Shown here one piece after another: positions 42,970-51,261 of a DNA stretch of 64,000 nucleotides. Each line of letters opens with the position of its first letter. Position 1 is the first letter of the stretch. A program made the translations under genes and the position numbers. The notes beneath the pieces were generated by a model. That model saw only the letters and a program-made list of their open reading frames with translations. It searched no databases and was not told the DNA's origin. This DNA is from JAEXOD01 sp964652025 (lineage in GTDB: Bacteria; Bacteroidota; Ignavibacteria; Ignavibacteriales; Melioribacteraceae), in assembly GCA_964652025.1 (NCBI GenBank), contig CAZYZX010000001.1:372001-436000 (forward strand), in the 5' to 3' direction.

Positions 42970-43977
42970 TTGTTACGCAAAATTGTTATTGATACTATGG
43001 GGGGTGATAATGCACCCTTCAATGAAGTATTAGGTGCAATTGATGCTTTAAATACCAACAAAGACTTATATCTTATTCTTGTTGGAGTGAAAGATAAACT
43101 TGAAAAAGAGTTATCCAAGCTTAGTTACGATACTGAAAGATTACGTGTAGTTCATGCAGATGATGTTATTGATATGCATGATATACCCGTTAATGCTGTA
43201 CGTACTAAGAAAAATTCATCTTTAGTTATTGCAGCAAATTTAGTTAAAGATAAAGAAGCAGAGGCTTTAGTAAGCGCCGGTAACACTGGTGCTGTAATGG
43301 CTGCTTCTACATTGATAATTGGTAGAATTCCCTCTTGTGGGCGTCCTACTATTGGTGCTTCATTTCCTACTTCAACCTTTAAAGTGTGTCAAGTTTTTGA
43401 TGTTGGTGCTAGTGTAGATTCGAAACCAAATCATTTGCTTGAATATGCTATTATGGGGACAGTTTTTGCCAAAGAGATGTATGGAATTGATAATCCTTCT
43501 ATAGGGTTATTAAGTGTTGGGGAAGAAGATACAAAAGGAAATGAAGTTACCTTAGCTGCAAATAAGTTACTAAAAGAATCTGATTTAAATTATATTGGTA
43601 ATGTAGAGGGGCGTGATATCTTGAATGGTAAAGTGGATATAGTTGTTTGTGATGGTTTTATTGGAAATATAATTTTAAAATTTGGGGAAAGCTTTTTGCA
43701 TTTTCTAAAAGCTAGGCTTAAAGATGTTGCTGAAAAAAGTTTAGTTAATAAATTAAAAATTGGATTAGTTAAAGGTATTATTAAAGAAGCCCTGCGCGAT
43801 GTAGATTATCAGACACATGGTGGCGTTCCTTTGCTTGGTATAAATGCAGTATCAATAATTGGCCATGGTTCTTCATCACCATTAGCTATTAAAAATATGA
43901 TATTAAAAGCAAAGGAAATGCTTGATAAAGAATTAGTTAATAAATTTAAGGAATCTTTTGAGAAATATGGAAAATAA
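42970..43977 (+). CDS. plsX: Phosphate acyltransferase PlsX
   Basis: A 335-residue enzyme making acyl-phosphate from acyl-ACP for phospholipid synthesis. It begins RKIVIDTMGGDNAP, with SAGNTGAVMAAS, GRIPSCGRPTIGASFP, GNVEGRDILNGKVDIVVCDGFIGNI and a C-terminal GINAVSIIGHGSS. The start is a TTG at 42970, as the family N terminus begins there and AGAGGA lies upstream. It overlaps fabH by 11 bases. Confidence 0.96.
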   Translation: MLRKIVIDTMGGDNAPFNEVLGAIDALNTNKDLYLILVGVKDKLEKELSKLSYDTERLRVVHADDVIDMHDIPVNAVRTKKNSSLVIAANLVKDKEAEALVSAGNTGAVMAASTLIIGRIPSCGRPTIGASFPTSTFKVCQVFDVGASVDSKPNHLLEYAIMGTVFAKEMYGIDNPSIGLLSVGEEDTKGNEVTLAANKLLKESDLNYIGNVEGRDILNGKVDIVVCDGFIGNIILKFGESFLHFLKARLKDVAEKSLVNKLKIGLVKGIIKEALRDVDYQTHGGVPLLGINAVSIIGHGSSSPLAIKNMILKAKEMLDKELVNKFKESFEKYGK

Positions 43978-44962
43978 ATTAACAGCCAAAATAACTGCCG
44001 TTGGGATGTATGTTCCAGACAAAGTTTTAGATAACAAATATTTTGAACAAATTGTTGATACCAACGATGAATGGATTATGACCAGAACTGGCATTAAGGA
44101 AAGAAGAATTTTAGAAAATGGTGCAACAAGTACCTTAGCCACTTTAGCTGCTAAGGATTTAATAGAAAAACATAACGTTGACCCTTTAACTATTGATGCA
44201 ATTATTATCGCAACAGTTACCCCTGATATGTTCTTTCCAGCTACAGCTTGTTTAGTTCAAGATAACATCGGTGCAAAAAATGCATGGGGTTTTGATTTAT
44301 CTGCTGCTTGTAGTGGATTTTTGTTTGCTTTAGAAACAGGTGCTAAATTAGTTGAAAGTGGTAAATATAAAAAAGTTTTAGTTATTGGTGCTGATAAAAT
44401 GAGCAGTATTGTTGACTATACTGATAGAAATACATGCATTTTATTTGGTGATGCTGGCTCTGCTGTTTTATTAGAACCTGATAATGAAGGATATGGGGTT
44501 TTAGATAGCTTACTTCATGTAGATGGTAGCGGAAGAGAAGCTTTATATATGAAAGGTGGTGGAAGCTTAAATCCTGCCACTGAAGAGACTGTAAAAAATC
44601 GTATGCATTATATATATCAAGATGGTAAAGCAGTTTTTAAGGTTGCAGTTAAAGGAATGGCTGATATTTCTGTTGAAATTATGGCTAAAAACAACTTAAG
44701 CTCTAAAGATGTTGCTTATTTAGTTCCTCATCAAGCCAATCTAAGAATTATTTCTGCAACAGCCGAAAGAATGGGAATTTCTAATGACCAAGTTATGATT
44801 AATATTGATAGATATGGGAATACAACAGCAGCTACAATTCCTTTATGTTTAACAGAATATTATCGTGACGGTAAATTAAAAAAGGGGGATAATCTAATTC
44901 TTGCTGCTTTTGGTGCTGGTTTTACATGGGGTTCAATATATTTAAAGTGGAGTCTTGAATAA
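43967..44962 (+). CDS. fabH: Beta-ketoacyl-ACP synthase III
   Basis: 331 residues; condenses acetyl-CoA with malonyl-ACP to begin fatty-acid synthesis. The catalytic triad is visible: Cys in DLSAACSGFLFAL, His in PHQANLRII and Asn in YGNTTAATIP. N-terminal NDEWIMTRTGIKERR is typical. I start it at the ATG at 43967 inside plsX; an in-frame TTG lies three codons earlier. fabD starts on its final base. Confidence 0.96.
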   Translation: MENKLTAKITAVGMYVPDKVLDNKYFEQIVDTNDEWIMTRTGIKERRILENGATSTLATLAAKDLIEKHNVDPLTIDAIIIATVTPDMFFPATACLVQDNIGAKNAWGFDLSAACSGFLFALETGAKLVESGKYKKVLVIGADKMSSIVDYTDRNTCILFGDAGSAVLLEPDNEGYGVLDSLLHVDGSGREALYMKGGGSLNPATEETVKNRMHYIYQDGKAVFKVAVKGMADISVEIMAKNNLSSKDVAYLVPHQANLRIISATAERMGISNDQVMINIDRYGNTTAATIPLCLTEYYRDGKLKKGDNLILAAFGAGFTWGSIYLKWSLE

Positions 44963-45876
44963 TGGCTAAAAAAGCATTTATTTTCCCAGGACAGGGTTCG
45001 CAATATGTCGGTATGGCTAAAGACCTTTATGAGAATTCTGTTGAAGTTAAGGAAATGATAAAAACTGCAGATGATGCTATAGGTGTTTCACTTTCTAAAG
45101 TAATGTTTGATGGACCTGAAGAGGCATTAAAACTTACAAATAATACGCAACCGGCAATATTTTTACATAGTGTGGTTGCTTTTAGTATAATTCGATTGTT
45201 GCACCCTGATGCGGTTGCGGGACACTCCTTAGGAGAGTACTCTGCATTGGTAGCAGCCAAAGCATTACAATTTTATGATGCTGTAAAACTTGTTCGAGTT
45301 AGGGGTGAAGCAATGCTTAAAGCAGGGATTGAACAACCCGGTACAATGGCTGCTATTGTTGGTTTGGATAGCAATAAGTTAGATGAAATTTGTGTTCAAG
45401 CATCAGAAAAGGGAATTGTTCAAGCTGCTAATTATAATTCACCAGGTCAAATTGTTATTTCAGGTTCTGTTGATGGTGTTAAGTATGCTATGGAACTTTG
45501 CAAAGCTGCTGGAGCAAAACTTGTTAAAGAATTAGTTGTTAGTGGTGCTTTTCATTCGCCATTGATGAGTAGTGCTAAAGAGCAGTTATTAAATCAAATT
45601 AATGTAACACCATTTTTTGATTGTAAAATTCCTGTTTACGCTAATGTTACTGCAAAACCAGTTACTAATGCAGATGAAATTAAAGATTTGTTGGTTCAAC
45701 AATTAACAAAACCTGTAAGATGGGAAGAAACTATTCTTAATATGTTTAATGATGGAATAGAAGAATTTTATGAAATTGGCCCTGGTAAAGTTTTACAAGG
45801 TTTAGTAAAAAGAATTGCTCCAAATGCAAAAGTTTTTGGTATTGATAAATTTTCTGATTTAGAACAATATTTATAA
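44962..45876 (+). CDS. fabD: Malonyl-CoA:ACP transacylase
   Basis: 304 residues; loads malonyl onto ACP. Motifs are FPGQGSQYVGMAKDLY, the nucleophile in AGHSLGEYSALVAA, VRGEAMLKAG (substrate Arg) and the His in SGAFHSPLM. Overlaps fabH by one base. An unexpected Cys-rich gene follows after one base, before fabG. Confidence 0.96.
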   Translation: MAKKAFIFPGQGSQYVGMAKDLYENSVEVKEMIKTADDAIGVSLSKVMFDGPEEALKLTNNTQPAIFLHSVVAFSIIRLLHPDAVAGHSLGEYSALVAAKALQFYDAVKLVRVRGEAMLKAGIEQPGTMAAIVGLDSNKLDEICVQASEKGIVQAANYNSPGQIVISGSVDGVKYAMELCKAAGAKLVKELVVSGAFHSPLMSSAKEQLLNQINVTPFFDCKIPVYANVTAKPVTNADEIKDLLVQQLTKPVRWEETILNMFNDGIEEFYEIGPGKVLQGLVKRIAPNAKVFGIDKFSDLEQYL

Positions 45877-45877
45877 G

Positions 45878-46462
45878 ATGCTTAAAATATCAAACTATTA
45901 CATTGATGATATTATTTTTGACTTCAATTTTGTAAAAAGTTGTGATATTAAGAAATGTTATGGTGAGTGCTGCTATAACGGGGTTTATGCAGATTTATCT
46001 GAAGTTGAAAGAATTCTATTTGTAAAAGATAAAATAATAGAATTGATGGATGATAGCCAAGATAAAAATTATGAAAATTGGTTTGATGATATTGTAAAAG
46101 ACGAAGATTTTGAAAGTGGCTATTGTAGAGGAACTAACGTATATAATAATAAATGTGTTTTTTTAGATAAAGTTGGATTTTGCACATTACAAAAATTAGC
46201 GTATAAAGAAAATATTGACAAGTGGTATTTTAAACCTAAATATTGTATATTGTATCCTTTAACTTTAGTTAATAATACATTAACAGTAGACACTGAAAAT
46301 TTGGAATGTCATTATAATTGTAATAATTTTAGTTCGGAAAAAATATCAATAATTGATTCTTTTGAAAATGAAATAAAATACTTATTAGGTACAGATGGTT
46401 TTAATGAATTAAAAAATTATAAAATTGAAAAAAATAAAAAAATTACGGAGAAAGTAATTTGA
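45878..46462 (+). CDS. DUF3109-like cysteine-rich protein
   Basis: 194 residues. Cys-rich motifs CDIKKCYGECCYNGVYADLSEVE, NKCVFLDKVGFCTLQK and KYCILYPLTLV, then ECHYNCNNF, resemble the DUF3109 family, which is widespread in Bacteroidota and suspected to bind a metal or Fe-S cluster. It is wedged between fabD (1 base) and fabG (4-base overlap), so it must be translated with the fatty-acid genes. Its function is unknown; the position suggests either a tie to lipid synthesis or simple hitchhiking. Confidence 0.75.
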   Translation: MLKISNYYIDDIIFDFNFVKSCDIKKCYGECCYNGVYADLSEVERILFVKDKIIELMDDSQDKNYENWFDDIVKDEDFESGYCRGTNVYNNKCVFLDKVGFCTLQKLAYKENIDKWYFKPKYCILYPLTLVNNTLTVDTENLECHYNCNNFSSEKISIIDSFENEIKYLLGTDGFNELKNYKIEKNKKITEKVI

Positions 46463-47217
46463 TACTAAAAGATAAACGAGCTATAGTAACTGGAGGAAGA
46501 AGGGGCATAGGTAAAGCCATTGTAAAAGAATTATTACTAAATGGTTGTAATGTAGTTTTTACAGATATAGTATTTACTGATGATAACCCTGAAGCAGAAG
46601 CGCAAGCAATGCTTGAAGAATTTGGAATTAAAGATGTTAAATTGTTTGGATTTAAAGCAGATGCTTCATCGATGCAAGACGCACAAGCTACAGTAGATTT
46701 TGCTGTGGAAAAATTAGGCGGTTTAGATTTTTTGGTAAATAATGCTGGAATTACAAGAGATAATTTATTAATTAGAATGTCTGAAGAAGATTTTGACAAA
46801 GTTATTAGTGCTAATTTAAGAAGCGTATTTAATTACACTAAATGTGCTGTAAAACCTATGATGGCACAGCGCTATGGTAAAATAGTAAATATTGCCTCAG
46901 TAGTTGGAATAATGGGAAATCCTGGTCAAGCGAATTATGTAGCATCAAAAGCTGGTGTAATAGGTTTAACAAAAAGTAACGCAAAAGAATTTGCTTCTAG
47001 AAATATTAATATAAATGCAGTTGCACCTGGTTTTATAGAAACCGATATGACAAACAAGCTAAATGATAAACAAAAAGAAGCTATGTTAAGCTTAGTTCCA
47101 TTAAAAAGAATGGGTAAACCAGAAGATGTAGCAAGAGTTGTAAAATTTTTATTAAGTCCAGATTCGGATTATTTAACCGGTCAGGTTATTCCAATCGATG
47201 GTGGAATGGTAATGTAA
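46459..47217 (+). CDS. fabG: 3-oxoacyl-ACP reductase
   Basis: A 252-residue short-chain dehydrogenase, NADPH-dependent. Motifs are AIVTGGRRGIGKAI (TGxxxGxG), LVNNAGITRDNLL, NIASVVG (catalytic Ser), YVASKAG (YxxxK) and VAPGFIETDMT. The start is TTG at 46459 with ACGGAG upstream, sharing TTGA with the previous stop. It acts between FabH/FabF and the dehydratase, which is not in this window. Confidence 0.95.
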   Translation: MILKDKRAIVTGGRRGIGKAIVKELLLNGCNVVFTDIVFTDDNPEAEAQAMLEEFGIKDVKLFGFKADASSMQDAQATVDFAVEKLGGLDFLVNNAGITRDNLLIRMSEEDFDKVISANLRSVFNYTKCAVKPMMAQRYGKIVNIASVVGIMGNPGQANYVASKAGVIGLTKSNAKEFASRNININAVAPGFIETDMTNKLNDKQKEAMLSLVPLKRMGKPEDVARVVKFLLSPDSDYLTGQVIPIDGGMVM

Positions 47218-47252
47218 TTAACTAAACAATCAACAAATAAAAAGGTGAAACA

Positions 47253-47486
47253 ATGGATGTTGAAGCAAAAGTAAAAGAAATCATTATGGACAAACTCGGT
47301 GTAGAAGAATCACAAATAGTTCCTGAAGCTTCATTTACAAATGATTTAGGAGCAGATTCATTAGATACAGTTGAGTTAATCATGGGTTTCGAACAGGCAT
47401 TTGGTATTCAAATACCAGAAAATGAAGCCGAAAAGATTGCTACTGTTGGTGATGCTATTAACTTATTAAAATCAAAATTAGGTTAA
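47253..47486 (+). CDS. acpP: Acyl carrier protein
   Basis: A 77-residue ACP with the phosphopantetheine Ser in LGADSLDTVELIM. It is acidic and of normal length. AAAGGTG lies upstream of the ATG. A hairpin follows the gene before fabF. Confidence 0.97.
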   Translation: MDVEAKVKEIIMDKLGVEESQIVPEASFTNDLGADSLDTVELIMGFEQAFGIQIPENEAEKIATVGDAINLLKSKLG

Positions 47487-47509
47487 TAACAAACAATACT
47501 TTTATACAA

Positions 47510-47531
47510 GGCCACGACTATTGTCGTGGTC
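47510..47531 (+). terminator. Hairpin between acpP and fabF
   Basis: GGCCACGAC (47510-47518) pairs with GTCGTGGTC (47523-47531) around TATT, nine pairs with one G-T. It is GC-rich for this genome. The following bases are T-rich but broken (GTTCTATATTTTT). It may partly terminate or stabilise the abundant acpP message while allowing read-through into fabF. Confidence 0.55.
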
Positions 47532-47561
47532 GTTCTATATTTTTATTTGGAGAGATAATAT

Positions 47562-48806
47562 ATGAATAAACGCAGGGTTGTAATTACCGGTCTTGGAACA
47601 GTTAATCCTATTGGTAATAATGTACAAGAGTTTTTTGAAGGCTTGGCTAATGGGAAAAATGGAGCCGGTTTAATAACAAAATTTGATACAACAGACTTTG
47701 ATACAAAATTTGCTTGTGAAGTTAAGAATTTTGACCCTTCCTTATATATTGATAAAAAAAACATTAGAAGAATGGACCCTTACACAATTTTTGCTGTTTG
47801 TACAGCAAAAATGGCTGTGGATGATGCAAATATTAATTTGGAAACAATAAATAAAGAGCGAGTTGGTGTTGTTTTTGGTAGTGGTATTGGTGGTATGGAC
47901 ACATTTGAGAAGCAATATGACGCATTTATTAAAGGGGGTCCAAGAATGATAAGTCCATTCTTTGTTCCTATGATGATATCTGATATTGCTGCAGGACAGA
48001 TTTCAATTCAATTTGGCTTTAAAGGTCCAAACTACGCTACTACAAGCGCTTGTGCAACTTCTTCTCACGCAATTGCAGATGCATTTATGTTAATACAACG
48101 AGGTTCTGCTGATATGATGCTTTGCGGTGGAAGTGAGGCTAGCTTAACAAGGATGTCTGTAGGTGGTTTTAATGCATTAAAAGCTATTTCAACTTGGAAT
48201 GATAGATATATGGAAGCATCACGTCCTTTTGATAAAGACCGTAATGGCTTTGTAATGGCAGAAGGTGGTGCTACATTAGTATTAGAAGAACTTGAACATG
48301 CTAAAGCACGTGGAGCAAAAATTTACGCTGAAATAGTTGGTTGTGGCTTATCGGGTGATGCATTTCATTTAACGGCTCCTGCCCCTAATGGTGAAGGTGC
48401 TGTTCGTTCTATGAGAGAAGCAATTAGGGATGCTGGTATAAAACCAGAAGATATCGATTATATTAATGCACACGGTACCTCTACTGAGTTAAATGATATA
48501 AATGAAACTAAGGCTATTAAAACAGTTTTTGGTGAACATGCTTATAAGCTTGCGGTCAGCTCTACCAAATCTATGACAGGGCATCTATTAGGTGCTGCTG
48601 GTGCTGTAGAAGCTCTTGCGTCTATTTTTGCTATTCAGAAACAGATGGTTCCTCCAACAATTAATCTTGATGAACCTGATCCAGAATGTGATTTAAATTA
48701 TACACCTAAAGTAGCTGTTAGTAGAAAAATAGATTATGTTTTAAGTAATACTTTTGGATTTGGTGGTCATAACGCAACTTTAATATTCAAAAGGTTTGAT
48801 TTTTAG
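47562..48806 (+). CDS. fabF: Beta-ketoacyl-ACP synthase II
   Basis: A 414-residue condensing enzyme for chain elongation. Catalytic Cys is in TTSACATSSHAIADA, His in INAHGTSTELND, Lys in STKSMTGHLLGAAG, and the second His in FGFGGHNATLIF. The start has GGAGAG upstream. Length is normal. Confidence 0.96.
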   Translation: MNKRRVVITGLGTVNPIGNNVQEFFEGLANGKNGAGLITKFDTTDFDTKFACEVKNFDPSLYIDKKNIRRMDPYTIFAVCTAKMAVDDANINLETINKERVGVVFGSGIGGMDTFEKQYDAFIKGGPRMISPFFVPMMISDIAAGQISIQFGFKGPNYATTSACATSSHAIADAFMLIQRGSADMMLCGGSEASLTRMSVGGFNALKAISTWNDRYMEASRPFDKDRNGFVMAEGGATLVLEELEHAKARGAKIYAEIVGCGLSGDAFHLTAPAPNGEGAVRSMREAIRDAGIKPEDIDYINAHGTSTELNDINETKAIKTVFGEHAYKLAVSSTKSMTGHLLGAAGAVEALASIFAIQKQMVPPTINLDEPDPECDLNYTPKVAVSRKIDYVLSNTFGFGGHNATLIFKRFDF

Positions 48807-48812
48807 TCTAAA

Positions 48813-49595
48813 ATGTTTATACCCAAAATATTTTATTTTTTATTTTTCAAAAAAAACTCTTATAAAGGTTTACCGCCATATTATAAGAGTTTTGATATAA
48901 ATTCTTTAGAAAATCTTTTGGGATATAAAATTTATAATCCTATTATTTACATGCAAGCTTTTTCTCATAAGTCTTTTGGTGAATTTGCCTATAATCATTT
49001 AAGAAGCAATGAGAGATTAGAATTTTTAGGTGATTCTGTTTTAAACTTAATAGTTAGCGAAGCTCTTTATCAAAAGTTTCCTTACCAAGAAGAAGGGAAT
49101 TTAACCAAGATGAGATCTAATTTGGTTAAAAAAGATGCTTTAATTGAAATTGCTGAAAAGCTTAAATTTGGAAATTATTTAATTTATGATAAAAAACTGA
49201 TAAGTGAACACGACGAAGGCTTAAAAACGATTTCTGGCGATGCAGTTGAAGCACTGATAGGAGCAATTTTTTTAGATAAAGGATTTGAAACAGCAAAAAA
49301 ATTTGTATTAAAATACTTTGTTTTACCAAATCTTAACGAAAGCAATTATTATATAGATACAAACTTTAAAGGACAACTTTTAGAATTTGTTCATTCTAAA
49401 AAATTACCAATGCCTGTTTATCGTGTTGTTAAAGAAGAAGGACCCGAACATGATAAAAGATTTACCGTTGAAGTATATTTAGAAGATAAAATGTATGGTT
49501 CGGGTTATGGTAAAACAAAAAAATCTGCAGAGCAATTAGCTGCTGAAGAGGCATTAATTAAACTTAAAAGAGAAAATAATTTAGTTCTTAATTAA
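48813..49595 (+). CDS. rnc: Ribonuclease III
   Basis: 260 residues. The endonuclease domain has NERLEFLGDSVLNLIV and GDAVEALIGAIFLDKG (catalytic acidic residues), and a double-stranded RNA-binding domain forms the C terminus (FKGQLLEFVHSKKLP to KKSAEQLAAEEALIKL). About 25 extra N-terminal residues (hydrophobic, basic) precede the family's normal start. It is 6 bases after fabF, an order (acpP-fabF-rnc) shared by many bacteria. Confidence 0.95.
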   Translation: MFIPKIFYFLFFKKNSYKGLPPYYKSFDINSLENLLGYKIYNPIIYMQAFSHKSFGEFAYNHLRSNERLEFLGDSVLNLIVSEALYQKFPYQEEGNLTKMRSNLVKKDALIEIAEKLKFGNYLIYDKKLISEHDEGLKTISGDAVEALIGAIFLDKGFETAKKFVLKYFVLPNLNESNYYIDTNFKGQLLEFVHSKKLPMPVYRVVKEEGPEHDKRFTVEVYLEDKMYGSGYGKTKKSAEQLAAEEALIKLKRENNLVLN

Positions 49596-49649
49596 ATCCT
49601 TATTTTTGTTTATAAATTAAATTTTTGTATATTTTGTTTATATTTTTTT

Positions 49650-49723
49650 CGGAACGTGGCGCAGCCCGGTAGCGTACTTGAATGGGGTTCAAGTGGTCGT
49701 GGGTTCAAATCCCACCGTTCCGA
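49650..49723 (+). tRNA. tRNA-Pro (anticodon GGG)
   Basis: A full cloverleaf. The acceptor CGGAACG pairs with CGTTCCG, the D stem is GCGC with GCGT, and the anticodon stem CTTGA/TCAAG holds the loop ATGGGGT, giving anticodon GGG. The T arm is GTGGG-TTCAAAT-CCCAC. The discriminator is A. The 3' CCA is not encoded (CTA follows). The CGG-start acceptor end and the sequence resemble bacterial tRNA-Pro(GGG). Confidence 0.95.
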
Positions 49724-49730
49724 CTAACTT

Positions 49731-49756
49731 AAGGTACCTTGAGTACCTTTTTTATT
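49731..49756 (+). terminator. Terminator after tRNA-Pro
   Basis: AAGGTAC (49731-49737) pairs with GTACCTT (49743-49749) around CTTGA, followed by a T-rich run. It lies 7 bases after the tRNA and before purF. Confidence 0.75.
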
Positions 49757-49778
49757 ATTTAAAAATTCCGATCAACAT

Positions 49779-51257
49779 ATGATAAACTACGAAGATAAAC
49801 CTAAAGACCATTGTGGTATTTTTGGAATATACAAATCCAATGAGGCGGCAATTAATACCTATTATGGGTTACATGCATTACAACATCGCGGGCAAGAAGC
49901 TTCTGGAATTGTTGTAAATTATATTAATGAAGTTGGCAAAAATGTTTTCAATGTTCATAAGGGTTTCGGTCTAGTTAGTGAAGTTTTTGCCGATTCTACT
50001 ATTTTAACCGAGCAACTTGCCGGATTTGCTGCAATTGGACACAATAGATATTCTACTACGGGCTCTAGCGAATCAAAAAAAAATATTCAACCGTTTTTAG
50101 TTAATTACCGAATGGGTAATTTAGCAGTTGCTCATAATGGAAATTTGACTAATGCCAAAAAATTAAGAGATTATTTAGTTGAAGAGGGTTCAATTTTTCA
50201 GACAACTAGTGACTCTGAAGTTATTTTACATTTAATTGCTAAAAGCAGAAAAGAAAATCAGATTGAGCAAGTTATAGAGGCTTTGGAAAAAATAGATGGT
50301 GCTTATTGTTTTGTTATTTTAACTGATGATAAACTTATAGCTGCTCGCGATCCTCTTGGTTTTAGACCTTTATGCATAGGAAAATTTAATGGGTCTTATG
50401 TATTTGCTTCTGAAACTTGTGCTTTGGATATTTTGGGTGCAGAATATATTAGAGATGTATTGCCTGGTGAGGTTGTTGTAATTGATGACGAAGTTATTAA
50501 AACAAATATCTTAAAAAGTTATCGGTTTTCTAATAATGTAAATTATAAACATTGTATTTTTGAGTATATTTATTTTAGTAGACCAGATAGTAGAATTTTT
50601 GGTTGTAGTGTTGATAAAATTCGTAGAAAATTAGGAAAAGTATTAGCTGATAAATATCCTGTTATTGATCCAGATGGTGAAAAGGTTATTGTTATTAGTG
50701 TTCCAGATAGCTCTAATACTGCTGCTATTGGCTATCAAAACCAGTTAGATAAAAAAGGTATTCCTTCTAAATTAGAAATAGGATTAATTAGAAGCCACTA
50801 TATTGGTAGAACTTTTATTTTGCCAGGGCAACAAAAAAGAGAAGTTGGGGTTAGAATAAAGTTTAATACTGTAAAAGGTGTTTTACAAAATAGAACAGTT
50901 GTGCTTATTGATGATAGTATTGTTAGGGGTACTACATCTAGACAGCTTGTAAGCTTAATTCGAGAAGCAAATCCTAAAGCAATTCATTTTAGAGTAAGTT
51001 CCGCTCCAATTTTATTCCCTTGTTTTTATGGTATGGATTTTCCATCCAAAGAAGAACTTATTGCTAATATTTATAATAATGATATTGAAAAAATTAAAGA
51101 ATATTTAGGAGTTGACTCTTTAGCATACATGAGTATTGATGATATGTTAGAAGCTATGGTAGAGCACCAAAAAGAAGATTTTTGTACCGCTTGTTTTTCG
51201 GGTAAATATCCAACCGATATCGATTTTAATTTTAATAAACTACAAAATGATATTTAA
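49779..51257 (+). CDS. purF: Amidophosphoribosyltransferase
   Basis: 492 residues; first step of purine synthesis, PRPP plus glutamine to phosphoribosylamine. The N-terminal nucleophile is Cys12 in KDHCGIFGIY, so an 11-residue propeptide is expected to be removed. The glutaminase domain is followed by a phosphoribosyltransferase domain with VVLIDDSIVRGTTSRQL. Cys residues in CIFEYIYFSRPD, CFYGMDFP and FCTACFSG fit the [4Fe-4S] (Bacillus-type) enzyme, which is oxygen sensitive and suits an anaerobe. Confidence 0.96.
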   Translation: MINYEDKPKDHCGIFGIYKSNEAAINTYYGLHALQHRGQEASGIVVNYINEVGKNVFNVHKGFGLVSEVFADSTILTEQLAGFAAIGHNRYSTTGSSESKKNIQPFLVNYRMGNLAVAHNGNLTNAKKLRDYLVEEGSIFQTTSDSEVILHLIAKSRKENQIEQVIEALEKIDGAYCFVILTDDKLIAARDPLGFRPLCIGKFNGSYVFASETCALDILGAEYIRDVLPGEVVVIDDEVIKTNILKSYRFSNNVNYKHCIFEYIYFSRPDSRIFGCSVDKIRRKLGKVLADKYPVIDPDGEKVIVISVPDSSNTAAIGYQNQLDKKGIPSKLEIGLIRSHYIGRTFILPGQQKREVGVRIKFNTVKGVLQNRTVVLIDDSIVRGTTSRQLVSLIREANPKAIHFRVSSAPILFPCFYGMDFPSKEELIANIYNNDIEKIKEYLGVDSLAYMSIDDMLEAMVEHQKEDFCTACFSGKYPTDIDFNFNKLQNDI

Positions 51258-51261
51258 TTTT

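Noticed and set aside
46443..46799. A 118-codon minus-strand frame opposite fabG
   Set aside because: It is fully inside the fabG coding region with no motif; a shadow of the real gene.
49597..49650. TATTTTTG at 49601-49608 as a promoter for tRNA-Pro
   Set aside because: No TTG lies at the expected 19-21 base distance upstream, and TAnnTTTG arises easily in this T-rich DNA.
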